From positions 1 to 7,690 of the forward strand of contig DAOPIR010000140.1 in assembly GCA_035399245.1 (NCBI GenBank): 7,690 nt of DNA, written 5' to 3'. Under the pieces are notes generated by a model. It ran no database searches. It saw only the letters and a program-made list of their open reading frames with translations, and was not told the origin of the DNA. Position 1 is the stretch's first letter. Every line of letters begins with the position of its first letter. This stretch comes from CAXXOK01 sp035399245. GTDB taxonomy: Bacteria > Bacillota > Clostridia > Christensenellales > Aristaeellaceae. Of this stretch, positions 1 through 6,518 are shown piece after piece. Both the position numbers and the translations under genes were made by a program.

Positions 1-1
1 C

Positions 2-643
2 TGGGCGCAGACGCTGTGCCTGTCCATCGCGTCGTTTACCATCCTGTTCGCGAGCGCGCGGGCCATCCACGAGCAGCACTTAAAGCGCAGGCTCGCCTAT
101 TCCACCATCTCCAACCTGAGCTACATGCTCTACGGGCTCATGCTGCTCACGCCGCTCGGGCTTCGGGCGGGCCTGATGCACATGATCTTCCACAGCCTGA
201 TCAAGCTGACGCTGTTCAGCTGCGCGGGTGCGATATTGGTGCAGACGGGCCGCGAATATGTGCAGCAGCTGCGGGGGCTGCGCCACCAGATGCCCATCGT
301 AACGGTGGTGTTTGCGTTTTGCGCGGTGGAATTGGTAGGCATTCCGCCGTTCATCGGCTTTCAGAGCAAGTGGGCGCTGGTTACGGCCGCCTTCCAGAGC
401 GGCTACACGGTAGGGGTGATCGGCGTGGCCGTGCTGCTTACCTCGGCGGGCCTTACGGCAGCCTACCTGCTCAAGCCGGCGGTGACGGCGCTGGCACTGC
501 CGCTGGAAAACGGCGAAGCGGTCAACAAGGATCCGGGCTGGCAGATGCTGGTTCCGTTTTTCGTGCTGGTGGCGGTAATGCTGGCGCTGGTGTTTGCTTC
601 CAAGCCGCTGGTGGATTATCTGACACAGATCGTGGGACTGTAA
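2..643 (+). CDS. Antiporter-like membrane subunit (NuoM/NuoN/MrpD type), C-terminal part, cut by left window edge
   Basis: This is the C-terminal 213 residues of a proton-translocating membrane subunit of the complex I / Mrp antiporter / membrane-bound hydrogenase superfamily. The open frame runs in from the left edge, so the true start lies outside. Fragment residues 28-42 (LKRRLAYSTISNLSY...) match the conserved segment that follows the central lysine helix in this family. His60, His64 and Lys68 have the same 4-residue spacing as the His/His/Lys group of NuoL helix 10-11. Lys123 in GFQSKW sits at the site of the helix-12 lysine of the last half-channel. Several hydrophobic helices follow, and the protein ends soon after one near residues 182-200, without the long extension seen in the next two genes. 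The stop codon overlaps the next gene's ribosome binding site, which implies an operon. Whether it is NuoM-, NuoN- or MrpD-like cannot be settled from the fragment. Confidence 0.88.
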   Translation, partial: WAQTLCLSIASFTILFASARAIHEQHLKRRLAYSTISNLSYMLYGLMLLTPLGLRAGLMHMIFHSLIKLTLFSCAGAILVQTGREYVQQLRGLRHQMPIVTVVFAFCAVELVGIPPFIGFQSKWALVTAAFQSGYTVGVIGVAVLLTSAGLTAAYLLKPAVTALALPLENGEAVNKDPGWQMLVPFFVLVAVMLALVFASKPLVDYLTQIVGL

Positions 644-648
644 GGAGG
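642..648 (+). promoter_or_regulatory. Ribosome binding site AAGGAGG, overlapping the upstream stop codon
   Basis: A perfect AAGGAGG shares its first two bases with the TAA stop of the upstream gene and lies 7 nt before the ATG at 656. It fixes the start of the first full-length antiporter subunit and suggests coupled translation. Confidence 0.85.
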
Positions 649-655
649 GGCGCGT

Positions 656-2695
656 ATGCAGGGAAATCCGTGGCTGCTGATTGCGGCCGCCCTTCCGCTG
701 GCCGGCGCTGTGCCCGCGTATGTGCTGGGGCGGCGGCAGGCGCGCTATGCCTTTGTGTGCATGATGATTGCTTCCGCGGCAACGTTTGCGGTGCTGACCG
801 TGCTGCTTGTACAAACGATGCGCGGGCAAACGCTTACCTTTGTATGGGCCGACGCGTGCGTGATGGGCCTTTCGCTGGCGGCGGACGGTTTTCGCGCGAT
901 GTATGCGTGGATCGCGGCGCTGATGTGGCTGGCGACGACGGGATTCTCGTTTGGTTATTTCCGGCATAAGCACAGCGTGCCGCGCTACGCGTTTTTCACG
1001 CTGGTGACGCTTTCGGCGGTGGTCGGCGTGTTTTTGTCCGATCAGCTGCTGACGACGATCGTGTTTTTCGAGGTGATGGGGCTGTGCAGCTATCCGTGGG
1101 TGGCACATGAGGAAACACCGCAGGCCATGCGCGCGGCGCAAAGCTATCTGTGGATTACCGTCATCGGCGGGCTGTGCCTGCTGCTGGGCATGCTGCTGCT
1201 GCCGCCGGAGCTGATTACGGCGAAGTTTTCAGCGGGCTTTGCGGCGGCGGATTATCCTGCCGAAAGCCTGGTATTGCCCGCGGTGCTGATGCTGGTTGGC
1301 TTTGGCGCGAAAGCCGGCGCGTTTCCCCTGCATGTGTGGCTGCCTAAGGCACACCCCGTGGCACCCGCGCCGGCGAGCGCGCTTTTGTCAGGCATGCTCT
1401 TGAAAACCGGCGTGTTCGGCATCCTGCTGCTGTCGGTGAAATTTCTGTGGCAGGTTCCCGCATGGCATGTGCTGATCTTCTGGATCGGGGTCGTTACGAT
1501 GGCGCTGGGCGCGCTGCTGGCGCTGTTTGCGGTAGAGATGAAGCGGATTTTGGCCTGCTCGAGCATGAGCCAGATCGGGTTCATTCTGCTGGGCGTGGGC
1601 CTGTTCGGTCTGTTGGGGGATCAGGGCGCGGTCGCCGCGCAGGGCGCTGTGACGCACATGGTCAACCATTCGCTGTTCAAGCTGATCCTGTTCCTGTCGG
1701 CGGGCGTGGTGGCGATGCATACGCATTCCCTGCATCTCAACGACATCCGCGGCTTCGGGCGCGGCAAGCCGATGCTCCACTTCATCTTCCTGTCGGGCAT
1801 GCTCGGGATTACCGGTGTGCCGCTGTGGTCAGGGTTTGCCAGCAAATCGCTGCTGCATGAGGGGCTGACCGAGTACATCGGCATGCTGCAGGGCAACGCG
1901 GGGCTGTATACCGCGGCGGAGTGGCTGTTTCTGCTCTCCGGCGGGCTGACGGTGGCGTATATGCTAAAGCTGTACATTTGCCTGTTCTGGGAGCGCCCCG
2001 CCAAAGCGGCCGCGGAGAAGAAGCTGTATCTCTCCCGTGGCTCCGCTGTGATGCTGTGCGGGTTTGCCGCCGTGCCGTGGGCGTTTGGGCTGATGCCGTC
2101 TGTTTTTATGACGGAGATCGGCGTGCTGAGCGAGGGGTTTTTACAGACGGAGGCGGAATCGGTACGCTATTTTACCGCGGAAAACCTGCTGGGCGCGGGC
2201 AAGTCCATCGGTATCGGGCTGGTCGTTTACGGCCTGGTGGTGCGCGGCTGGATGAGCCAAAAGGCGGAGGGCGTGCGTCGCACCATCGATCGCTGGCCCG
2301 CGTGGCTGGACCTGGAAACCATGGTGTACCGGCCGGTGCTTAAGGCGCTGCTGGCAGTGGTATCCGCCGTGTGCTGGGCGGCCTCCTCGCTGCCGGAGGC
2401 TGTGATCACGGGCGTTCGCCGCGTTATCCTGCATGTGCGGGCATGGCGCGTGCCTATGCCGGGCAGCAATCGGTTTACTACCGCGCTTGGCGGGCTGCTG
2501 AACGGCATTAAGTCGCTGTTGAACAAAACAGTGCGTAAAAGCCATCCCGTGGATATCGACTTTGCGTGCGCACTGGCGGCCACCAACGAGGAGGTCAACC
2601 AATCCATGCGGCGGCTGAAACGCTCCATGAGCTACAGCCTGCTGCTGGTGTGTATCGGATTGTTTCTGCTGTTAGGTTATTTAGTGTTATGGTAA
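656..2695 (+). CDS. NuoL/HyfB-like proton-translocating subunit, first of two tandem paralogues
   Basis: A 679-residue polytopic membrane protein of the complex I subunit 5 (NuoL / MrpA / HyfB) superfamily, expected to carry H+ or Na+ across the cytoplasmic membrane as part of a larger complex. Visible family hallmarks are Glu139 in FFEVMGLCSY (helix-5 glutamate), Lys219 in GFGAKAG with PLHVWLPKAHP after it (helix-7 lysine), Lys250 in SGMLLKTG, KRILACSSMSQIG at 296-308, His334/His338/Lys342 in THMVNHSLFK, and Lys397 in GFASKSLLHE (helix 12). These are the residues used for proton transfer in NuoL. By eye there are about 14 or more hydrophobic segments. Residues from about 544 onward form an unusual extension: WLDLETMVYRP, an amphipathic or hydrophobic stretch, RAWRVPMPG (595-603), and a last helix at 657-679. 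The ATG is supported by a perfect ribosome binding site. The gene lies 12 nt from both neighbours. The specific complex (Nuo, Mrp, hydrogenase-like or unnamed) cannot be told from this gene alone. Confidence 0.93.
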   Translation: MQGNPWLLIAAALPLAGAVPAYVLGRRQARYAFVCMMIASAATFAVLTVLLVQTMRGQTLTFVWADACVMGLSLAADGFRAMYAWIAALMWLATTGFSFGYFRHKHSVPRYAFFTLVTLSAVVGVFLSDQLLTTIVFFEVMGLCSYPWVAHEETPQAMRAAQSYLWITVIGGLCLLLGMLLLPPELITAKFSAGFAAADYPAESLVLPAVLMLVGFGAKAGAFPLHVWLPKAHPVAPAPASALLSGMLLKTGVFGILLLSVKFLWQVPAWHVLIFWIGVVTMALGALLALFAVEMKRILACSSMSQIGFILLGVGLFGLLGDQGAVAAQGAVTHMVNHSLFKLILFLSAGVVAMHTHSLHLNDIRGFGRGKPMLHFIFLSGMLGITGVPLWSGFASKSLLHEGLTEYIGMLQGNAGLYTAAEWLFLLSGGLTVAYMLKLYICLFWERPAKAAAEKKLYLSRGSAVMLCGFAAVPWAFGLMPSVFMTEIGVLSEGFLQTEAESVRYFTAENLLGAGKSIGIGLVVYGLVVRGWMSQKAEGVRRTIDRWPAWLDLETMVYRPVLKALLAVVSAVCWAASSLPEAVITGVRRVILHVRAWRVPMPGSNRFTTALGGLLNGIKSLLNKTVRKSHPVDIDFACALAATNEEVNQSMRRLKRSMSYSLLLVCIGLFLLLGYLVLW

Positions 2696-2700
2696 GGAGG
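2694..2700 (+). promoter_or_regulatory. Ribosome binding site AAGGAGG that decides a TTG start
   Basis: AAGGAGG overlaps the TAA stop of the preceding gene and lies 7 nt before TTG at 2708. The geometry is identical to the site before the preceding gene. Together with the alignment of the two paralogues from residue 1 (both begin MQ.N), it supports TTG rather than a downstream ATG as the start. Confidence 0.85.
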
Positions 2701-2707
2701 CTTCGGA

Positions 2708-4753
2708 TTGCAAAATAACGTGCTGCTCGTGCTGGCGGTAGTGCTGCCCCTTGCGGGGGCTGTGTTTGCGTACTTCGGCGGACGCAAGCGGACGCGGACC
2801 GCGCTGTGGAGCATGCTGGGCACCGCGGCGGCGGTACTGGCAATCCTGACCGTGCTGCTGGTGCAATCCGCGCGGGGCGGGGCGGCATCATACACGAATC
2901 TGAATCTCTGCGTGCTGGGCCTTTCGTTGTATGCCGACGGCTTCCGCGCGCTGTATGCGTGGATCGCGGCGCTGCTGTGGACGATCGCGGCGGTGTTCTC
3001 GTTCTCCTATTTTCAAAACGGGAAAAACATCCCGCGCTACGCGTTTTTCACGCTGATTACACTGTCCTCTGCCATCGGCGTGTTTTTGTCCGACCAGCTG
3101 CTGACGACCATTATGTTTTTTGAGGTCATGTCGCTGGCCAGCTATCCGTGGGTGGCGCACGACGAAACACCAGAGGCCATGCGCGCGGCGCAGAGCTATC
3201 TGTGGATCGCCATTATCGGCGGCATGTGCATGCTGATGGGCATGCTGCTGCTGCCCCAGAGCGTGATCACGGCCCGATATTCAGCGGGCATTGCAACGGA
3301 GGGGATCGATTCCGCGAAGCTGATGCTGCCGTGCATCCTGATATTGATCGGCTTTGGCGCAAAAGCCGGTGCGTTCCCGCTGCATGTGTGGCTGCCCAAG
3401 GCTTATCCCGCCGCGCCCGCACCGGCAACGGCGCTGCTGTCGGCAGTGCTGTCCAAGGCGGGTGTGTTCGGCATTCTTATCCTGTCGGTTAAGCTGATGG
3501 GGGAAGTTACGGCGTGGCACGCGCTCATCTTCTGGATCGGTGTGATCACGATGGTGCTGGGCGGGCTGCTGGCGCTTATGGCGGTAAACATCAAGCGTAT
3601 CCTGGCCGGCTCCAGCATGAGCCAGATCGGGTTTATACTGCTGGGTGTGGGGCTGTACGGGCTGCTTTCGCACCACGGCGGCATCGCCGCACAGGGGCTG
3701 GTGCAGCACATGGTCAACCATTCGCTGTTTAAGATGATCCTGTTCCTGTGCGCGGGCGTAGTGGTGATGAACCTGCACCAGGTGAACTTAGACGACGTGC
3801 GCGGCTTTGGACACGGCAAGCCGCTGCTGCACTTTGTGTTCCTTTCGGGCATGCTGGGGCTGGCGGGCGTGCCGCTTTGCAGCGGGTTTGCCAGCAAATC
3901 GCTGCTGCATGAAAGTCTGCTTGAATACATCGCCCTGCAGCCGGACGGCGCATGGATGTACACCGGCGCGGAGTGGCTGTTTCTGCTTTCCGGCGGGCTG
4001 ACGCTGGCGTATATGCTGAAATTATATATCTGCCTGTTTTGGGAAAAACCTGCTTTGCAGGCGATAAAGACGCCGTACCTGTCCCGCGCGTCCGCTGTGA
4101 TGCTGGGGGGCATGGCCGCCGCCGTGTGGGTATTCGGATTGTTCCCGTCGGTATTCCTCGGCGGGATTGCCAATCTCAGTGCTGGCTTTATGCAGGCGGA
4201 ACTGCCTGCCGTACGGTATTTCAGCACGGAAAACCTGCTGGGTGCGGCCAAATCCATCGGGATCGGCATATTGGTATACATTTTGATCGTTCGCGGCCTG
4301 CTGAGCAAGAAAACAGAGGCCGGAAGGCTATACCCCAACTACAAGCCGGCATGGCTGGACCTGGAAACCCTGGTCTATGTGCCGCTGCTCAAAGCGGTGC
4401 TTGCGGTCATAGCGGCATTCTCATGGGCGGTCGCCGCGCTGCCGGATGCCGTAATCTCCGGTATCCGCCGTGCGCTGCTGCATGTGCGCGCGTGGCGCGT
4501 GCCCATGCCGGGCGGAAACCGCTTTACCTGCGCCGTGGGAGAAAGCCTGAACAGCTTTGTGGCGTTTTTAAACAAAACCGCGCTGAAAAACCATCCGACG
4601 ACGATCGACTTCTCCTGCGCGCTGGCGGCGGGCAATCAGGAGTTCCGGCGCTCCATACGGCGGCTGAAACGGTCGGTCAGCTATACGCTGCTGCTGTTTT
4701 GCATCGGACTGTTTGCGGTGCTGTCCTATTTATTGTTCTGGGTGCCGGGCTGA
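2708..4753 (+). CDS. NuoL/HyfB-like proton-translocating subunit, second tandem paralogue
   Basis: A 681-residue membrane subunit of the same family, aligning without gaps to the preceding protein through about residue 440 (about 298 of 440 positions identical by hand count). All proton-path residues are kept at the same numbers: Glu139, Lys219, Lys250, His334, His338, Lys342 and Lys397. The C-terminal extension is also shared: WLDLETLVYVP, RAWRVPMPG (594-602), TIDFSCALAAGNQE (632-645) and a final helix around 659-678. The start is TTG, fixed by the ribosome binding site and by alignment to the paralogue. Differences cluster at residues 31-40, 61-70, 101-108, 191-205, 411-420 and 485-505, probably loops and the lipid-facing N-terminal helices. 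The protein ends FWVPG, three residues beyond the equivalent end of its partner, and this tail overlaps the 3' end of nagA on the other strand. It is the last gene of the plus-strand operon in view. The subunit role is inferred and the host complex is unknown. Confidence 0.93.
   Translation: MQNNVLLVLAVVLPLAGAVFAYFGGRKRTRTALWSMLGTAAAVLAILTVLLVQSARGGAASYTNLNLCVLGLSLYADGFRALYAWIAALLWTIAAVFSFSYFQNGKNIPRYAFFTLITLSSAIGVFLSDQLLTTIMFFEVMSLASYPWVAHDETPEAMRAAQSYLWIAIIGGMCMLMGMLLLPQSVITARYSAGIATEGIDSAKLMLPCILILIGFGAKAGAFPLHVWLPKAYPAAPAPATALLSAVLSKAGVFGILILSVKLMGEVTAWHALIFWIGVITMVLGGLLALMAVNIKRILAGSSMSQIGFILLGVGLYGLLSHHGGIAAQGLVQHMVNHSLFKMILFLCAGVVVMNLHQVNLDDVRGFGHGKPLLHFVFLSGMLGLAGVPLCSGFASKSLLHESLLEYIALQPDGAWMYTGAEWLFLLSGGLTLAYMLKLYICLFWEKPALQAIKTPYLSRASAVMLGGMAAAVWVFGLFPSVFLGGIANLSAGFMQAELPAVRYFSTENLLGAAKSIGIGILVYILIVRGLLSKKTEAGRLYPNYKPAWLDLETLVYVPLLKAVLAVIAAFSWAVAALPDAVISGIRRALLHVRAWRVPMPGGNRFTCAVGESLNSFVAFLNKTALKNHPTTIDFSCALAAGNQEFRRSIRRLKRSVSYTLLLFCIGLFAVLSYLLFWVPG
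4726..4753. other. Convergent 28-bp gene overlap, no terminator visible
   Basis: The last codons of the second NuoL-like gene (plus strand) and of nagA (minus strand) share these bases. I see no GC-rich hairpin followed by a T-run on either strand within or near the overlap. The two transcripts must therefore run into each other, or end by another mechanism. Confidence 0.8.
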
Positions 4754-5919
4754 TTGTCCGGGCTTTGATACACAAGCCTTTGGCCGACAAAGGTATACGC
4801 AATATTCATCCGTGCGTCAAGCACAGTAAGGTCCGCATCCATGCCGACGGCGATGCGGCCTTTTTGCTTATCAAGGCCCATCAGCTCCGCCGGATTGCGC
4901 GTAAAGGGCAAAACCGCGTACTCCATCGGCAATCCGGTAAAACGCATCAGGTTCTGAAGCGCCTTATGCAGGGTCAGCAGGCTGCCGGCGCGGGTGGTGC
5001 CGTCGGTCAGCATGGCGTTGTCGCCCGTAACGGTGATTTGCTGTGTGCCCAGCCTGTAAGTGCCATCGGACAGGCCGGTTGCCATAATGGAATCAGATAT
5101 CCCGATCAGGCGGCCGATGCCCTTGGATTTCAGCAAAAGACGGATGTTGGCCGGATGCAGGTGCAGCCCGTCACAGATAAACTCGCAGGCGGCATCGCTC
5201 TCCAGCGCCGCGCCGAGGATGCCGGGCTCACGCCGGTCCAGCGGGCGCATGGCGTTCATCACATGGGTAAAGCTGGTGGCGCCGACACGAAGGCAGCACG
5301 ATGTTTGCTCGTAGTCCGCATCCGAGTGGCCCAGCGACACCTGCACGCCCTGCGCGACAAGGGAGTGGATCAGCGATGCGGCGCCTTCTGCGCTGGGGGA
5401 AACCGTCATGCGCAGCGGGCAATCGCCGGCTGCCTCGGCTATGGCGGATACTAGCGCGGGATTGCAGCGCTGCAGATAGCTTAGCGGCATTGCGCCCTTG
5501 TAAGCGGAGGAGAGAAACGGCCCCTCCAGATGGCAGCCGAGGATCGCCGCGCCGCGCACCTGACTGCGCGCCTGGGATACGGTGCGTGTGGCCGCGATCA
5601 TGCGCTCCTCCGCGTCGCAGATAATGGAGGGGTAAAAGCCCGTGACGCCTACGGATGCGAAAAACAGGGAAAGCGTTTGCAGGTCCGCAGCGGAAGCGCC
5701 GTTGCAGTCAACGCGAACCGCGCCGTGGGTGTGAATGTCGATCATGCCGGGGATTACGGTGCAGCCGTCGGCGTCGATTTCGGCCTGATAACCTGTCAGC
5801 GCCTCGCCGATGCAATCGATCTTACCGCCGCGCATGCCGATGTCCACGCGGCGGATGTCGTCACACAGTACCACGACGGCATTGCGGATAACCGTTGTAA
5901 TATTTGCTGTATCTGTCAT
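4726..5919 (-). CDS. nagA: N-acetylglucosamine-6-phosphate deacetylase
   Basis: A cytoplasmic amidohydrolase of 397 residues, the normal family length, which converts N-acetylglucosamine-6-phosphate to glucosamine-6-phosphate plus acetate in amino-sugar and cell-wall recycling. Visible motifs in order are DIHTHG (His63 and His65), HLEGPF with metal ligand Glu132, LGHSDADY with His198, FTHVMNAM with His219, CDGLHLHP (249-256) with the substrate-loop His253, and ISDS with catalytic Asp276. The C-terminal GRIAVGMDADLTVLD (354-368) is typical of the amidohydrolase beta-sandwich. Keeping both His of HxH points to the two-metal site known for Bacillus subtilis NagA, not the single-metal E. coli form, which lacks HxH. 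The ATG at 5919 has an AAGGAG site in front. It lies 45 nt downstream of a small gene on the same strand and may share its transcript. No nagB or transporter is in view. The tail (residues 386-397, SPDNQPGTQNNK) is hydrophilic and overlaps the antiporter gene. Confidence 0.95.
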   Translation of the reverse strand: MTDTANITTVIRNAVVVLCDDIRRVDIGMRGGKIDCIGEALTGYQAEIDADGCTVIPGMIDIHTHGAVRVDCNGASAADLQTLSLFFASVGVTGFYPSIICDAEERMIAATRTVSQARSQVRGAAILGCHLEGPFLSSAYKGAMPLSYLQRCNPALVSAIAEAAGDCPLRMTVSPSAEGAASLIHSLVAQGVQVSLGHSDADYEQTSCCLRVGATSFTHVMNAMRPLDRREPGILGAALESDAACEFICDGLHLHPANIRLLLKSKGIGRLIGISDSIMATGLSDGTYRLGTQQITVTGDNAMLTDGTTRAGSLLTLHKALQNLMRFTGLPMEYAVLPFTRNPAELMGLDKQKGRIAVGMDADLTVLDARMNIAYTFVGQRLVYQSPDNQPGTQNNK

Positions 5920-5964
5920 AGCGGCTCCTTAATGGGGAAACGGACGGGGAAGAAAACAAAGCGT
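5920..5964 (-). other. 45-nt gap between the small-protein gene and nagA
   Basis: Read on the minus strand, this gap holds a pyrimidine-rich stretch, then the nagA ribosome binding site. I see no -10/-35 pair and no stem-loop with a T-run. Read-through from the upstream genes into nagA is the simplest reading, though a promoter inside the preceding gene cannot be excluded. Confidence 0.5.
5925..5930 (-). promoter_or_regulatory. Ribosome binding site of nagA (AAGGAG)
   Basis: Read on the minus strand, AAGGAG lies 5 nt before the ATG at 5919. It selects this start for nagA. Confidence 0.8.
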
Positions 5965-6171
5965 CTATTCCAATTTCGTGAAAATGACGGTGTGTTCCTT
6001 CATTGAAATTTTCCCGACCTGATAGCCGTATGCGGGCAGCTCTTTTTTGTATTGCAAAAAGGAATGATCGATAGGAATACCGATGATATCCTGAATTTGT
6101 GCAAACGTGAGCTTGAAGGTTGGCCGACCGTCGGCTTTCAGGTGCTCCCACAGCGCGTTATACTTACTCAT
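5965..6171 (-). CDS. Small DUF7662-like protein, 68 residues, function unknown
   Basis: A 68-residue soluble protein beginning MSKYNALWEHLK and ending VIFTKLE. The pattern is short helix KYxxLWEHLK, LTFAQIQDIIG (21-31), a PIDHSF segment, YKKELPAYGYQVGKIS (41-56), then a closing strand HTVIF. It resembles from memory the DUF7662 family and many small clostridial proteins annotated as hypothetical. The LTFxxIxxIxG and GYxVxxIsxxxxTVxF pattern drives this call, and no function is known to me. The ATG at 6171 overlaps the TGA of the upstream VOC gene in ATGA. Only a weak purine run (AGAAGAAG) precedes it, so translation probably depends on coupling. The same frame stays open upstream to an ATG at 6276, but that would overlap the VOC gene by over 100 nt and add a tail unlike the family, so I prefer the short form. 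Confidence 0.82.
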   Translation of the reverse strand: MSKYNALWEHLKADGRPTFKLTFAQIQDIIGIPIDHSFLQYKKELPAYGYQVGKISMKEHTVIFTKLE

Positions 6172-6518
6172 GCTTCTTCTTTTCTCTCGATCAGGCTGAT
6201 CGTATTGCCGTCGGGATCCGAAAACCAGCAGGAAAACGCGCCCCACGGGCGGTGCGTGGGCGGCGAGGTAACGCATAGAGTCGGCAGCACCCGCAGCAGA
6301 CGCTCGTATTCCGCCGTTAAATCCGGCACGATATACATCAGCTGCATATTTTTATGCGGCGATACGGGAACGCTGCCCGGGTCATACACCGCCAGCTGCG
6401 CGGCTGCAAACCCGTAATGCGAGCCCTCCGTGACGGGCGTTTCCTGCAGCACAAGGGTGTAAAAGGCCACAAGCCGCGGGGCGTTGTTCGTGAGGATGCA
6501 GACGCCGGACAGTTTCAT
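6168..6518 (-). CDS. VOC superfamily (glyoxalase / bleomycin-resistance fold) protein without the usual metal ligands
   Basis: A 116-residue single VOC domain of typical length. It shows both beta-alpha-beta halves: MKLSGVCILTNNAPRLVAFY at 1-20, and MQLMYIVPDLTAEYERLL (58-75) followed by PWGAFSCWFSDPDGNTISLIE (91-111). PWG...DPDGN is a strong family signature. Metal-dependent members use His/Glu at positions that here appear to be Gly5, Gln59 and Ser108 (DPDGNxIE has become DPDGNTIS). The protein is therefore more likely a metal-independent ligand-binding or resistance-type protein than a glyoxalase or dioxygenase. The substrate is unknown. The ATG at 6518 has a GGAGGA site, overlaps the TGA of the upstream GGDEF-EAL gene by ATGA, and its own stop overlaps the next start the same way. 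Confidence 0.9.
   Translation of the reverse strand: MKLSGVCILTNNAPRLVAFYTLVLQETPVTEGSHYGFAAAQLAVYDPGSVPVSPHKNMQLMYIVPDLTAEYERLLRVLPTLCVTSPPTHRPWGAFSCWFSDPDGNTISLIERKEEA

Larger units (their letters stand above)
642..4753 (+). repeat. Tandem duplication of a ribosome-binding-site plus NuoL-like gene unit
   Basis: Two units lie in direct tandem: 642..2695 and 2694..4753. Each begins with AAGGAGG overlapping the previous stop, then 7 nt, then a start codon and a 680-residue NuoL-like gene. The proteins align end to end, apart from small length differences after about residue 450. Protein identity is about 68% over the first 440 residues, and long DNA stretches stay nearly the same (for example around 1130-1160 versus 3180-3210). 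This is a gene duplication, not a recent copy, because substitutions are spread throughout. Confidence 0.85.

Noticed and set aside
80..1141. 353-residue open frame on the minus strand
   Set aside because: It lies opposite the two antiporter genes, is full of Arg, His and Gln, has no recognisable motif and spans their junction. It is a by-product of GC-rich codon usage.
3403..4338. 311-residue open frame on the minus strand
   Set aside because: It is wholly inside the second antiporter gene, is rich in Ser, Pro and Thr, and shows no domain.
4745..4764. Direct repeat CCGGGCT at 4745-4751 and 4758-4764
   Set aside because: It is seven bases in a GC-rich coding region, not inverted, with no further copies seen nearby. 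Chance is sufficient.
4777..4793. Stem-loop CCTTTG-GCCGA-CAAAGG about 24 nt past the antiporter stop, considered as a terminator
   Set aside because: The stem is only 6 bp with two A/T-rich ends, no T-run follows, and it lies inside nagA coding sequence where chance pairing is likely.
3952..5454. 500-residue open frame on the plus strand
   Set aside because: It overlaps the second antiporter gene in another frame and runs antisense through nagA. Both of those are clear family members, and this frame has low-complexity Gly/Arg/Ala-rich composition.
6172..6276. Longer 103-residue start for the small DUF7662-like protein
   Set aside because: The added 35 residues overlap the VOC gene in another frame and look unlike the family, while the ATGA overlap at 6168-6171 gives a natural start.
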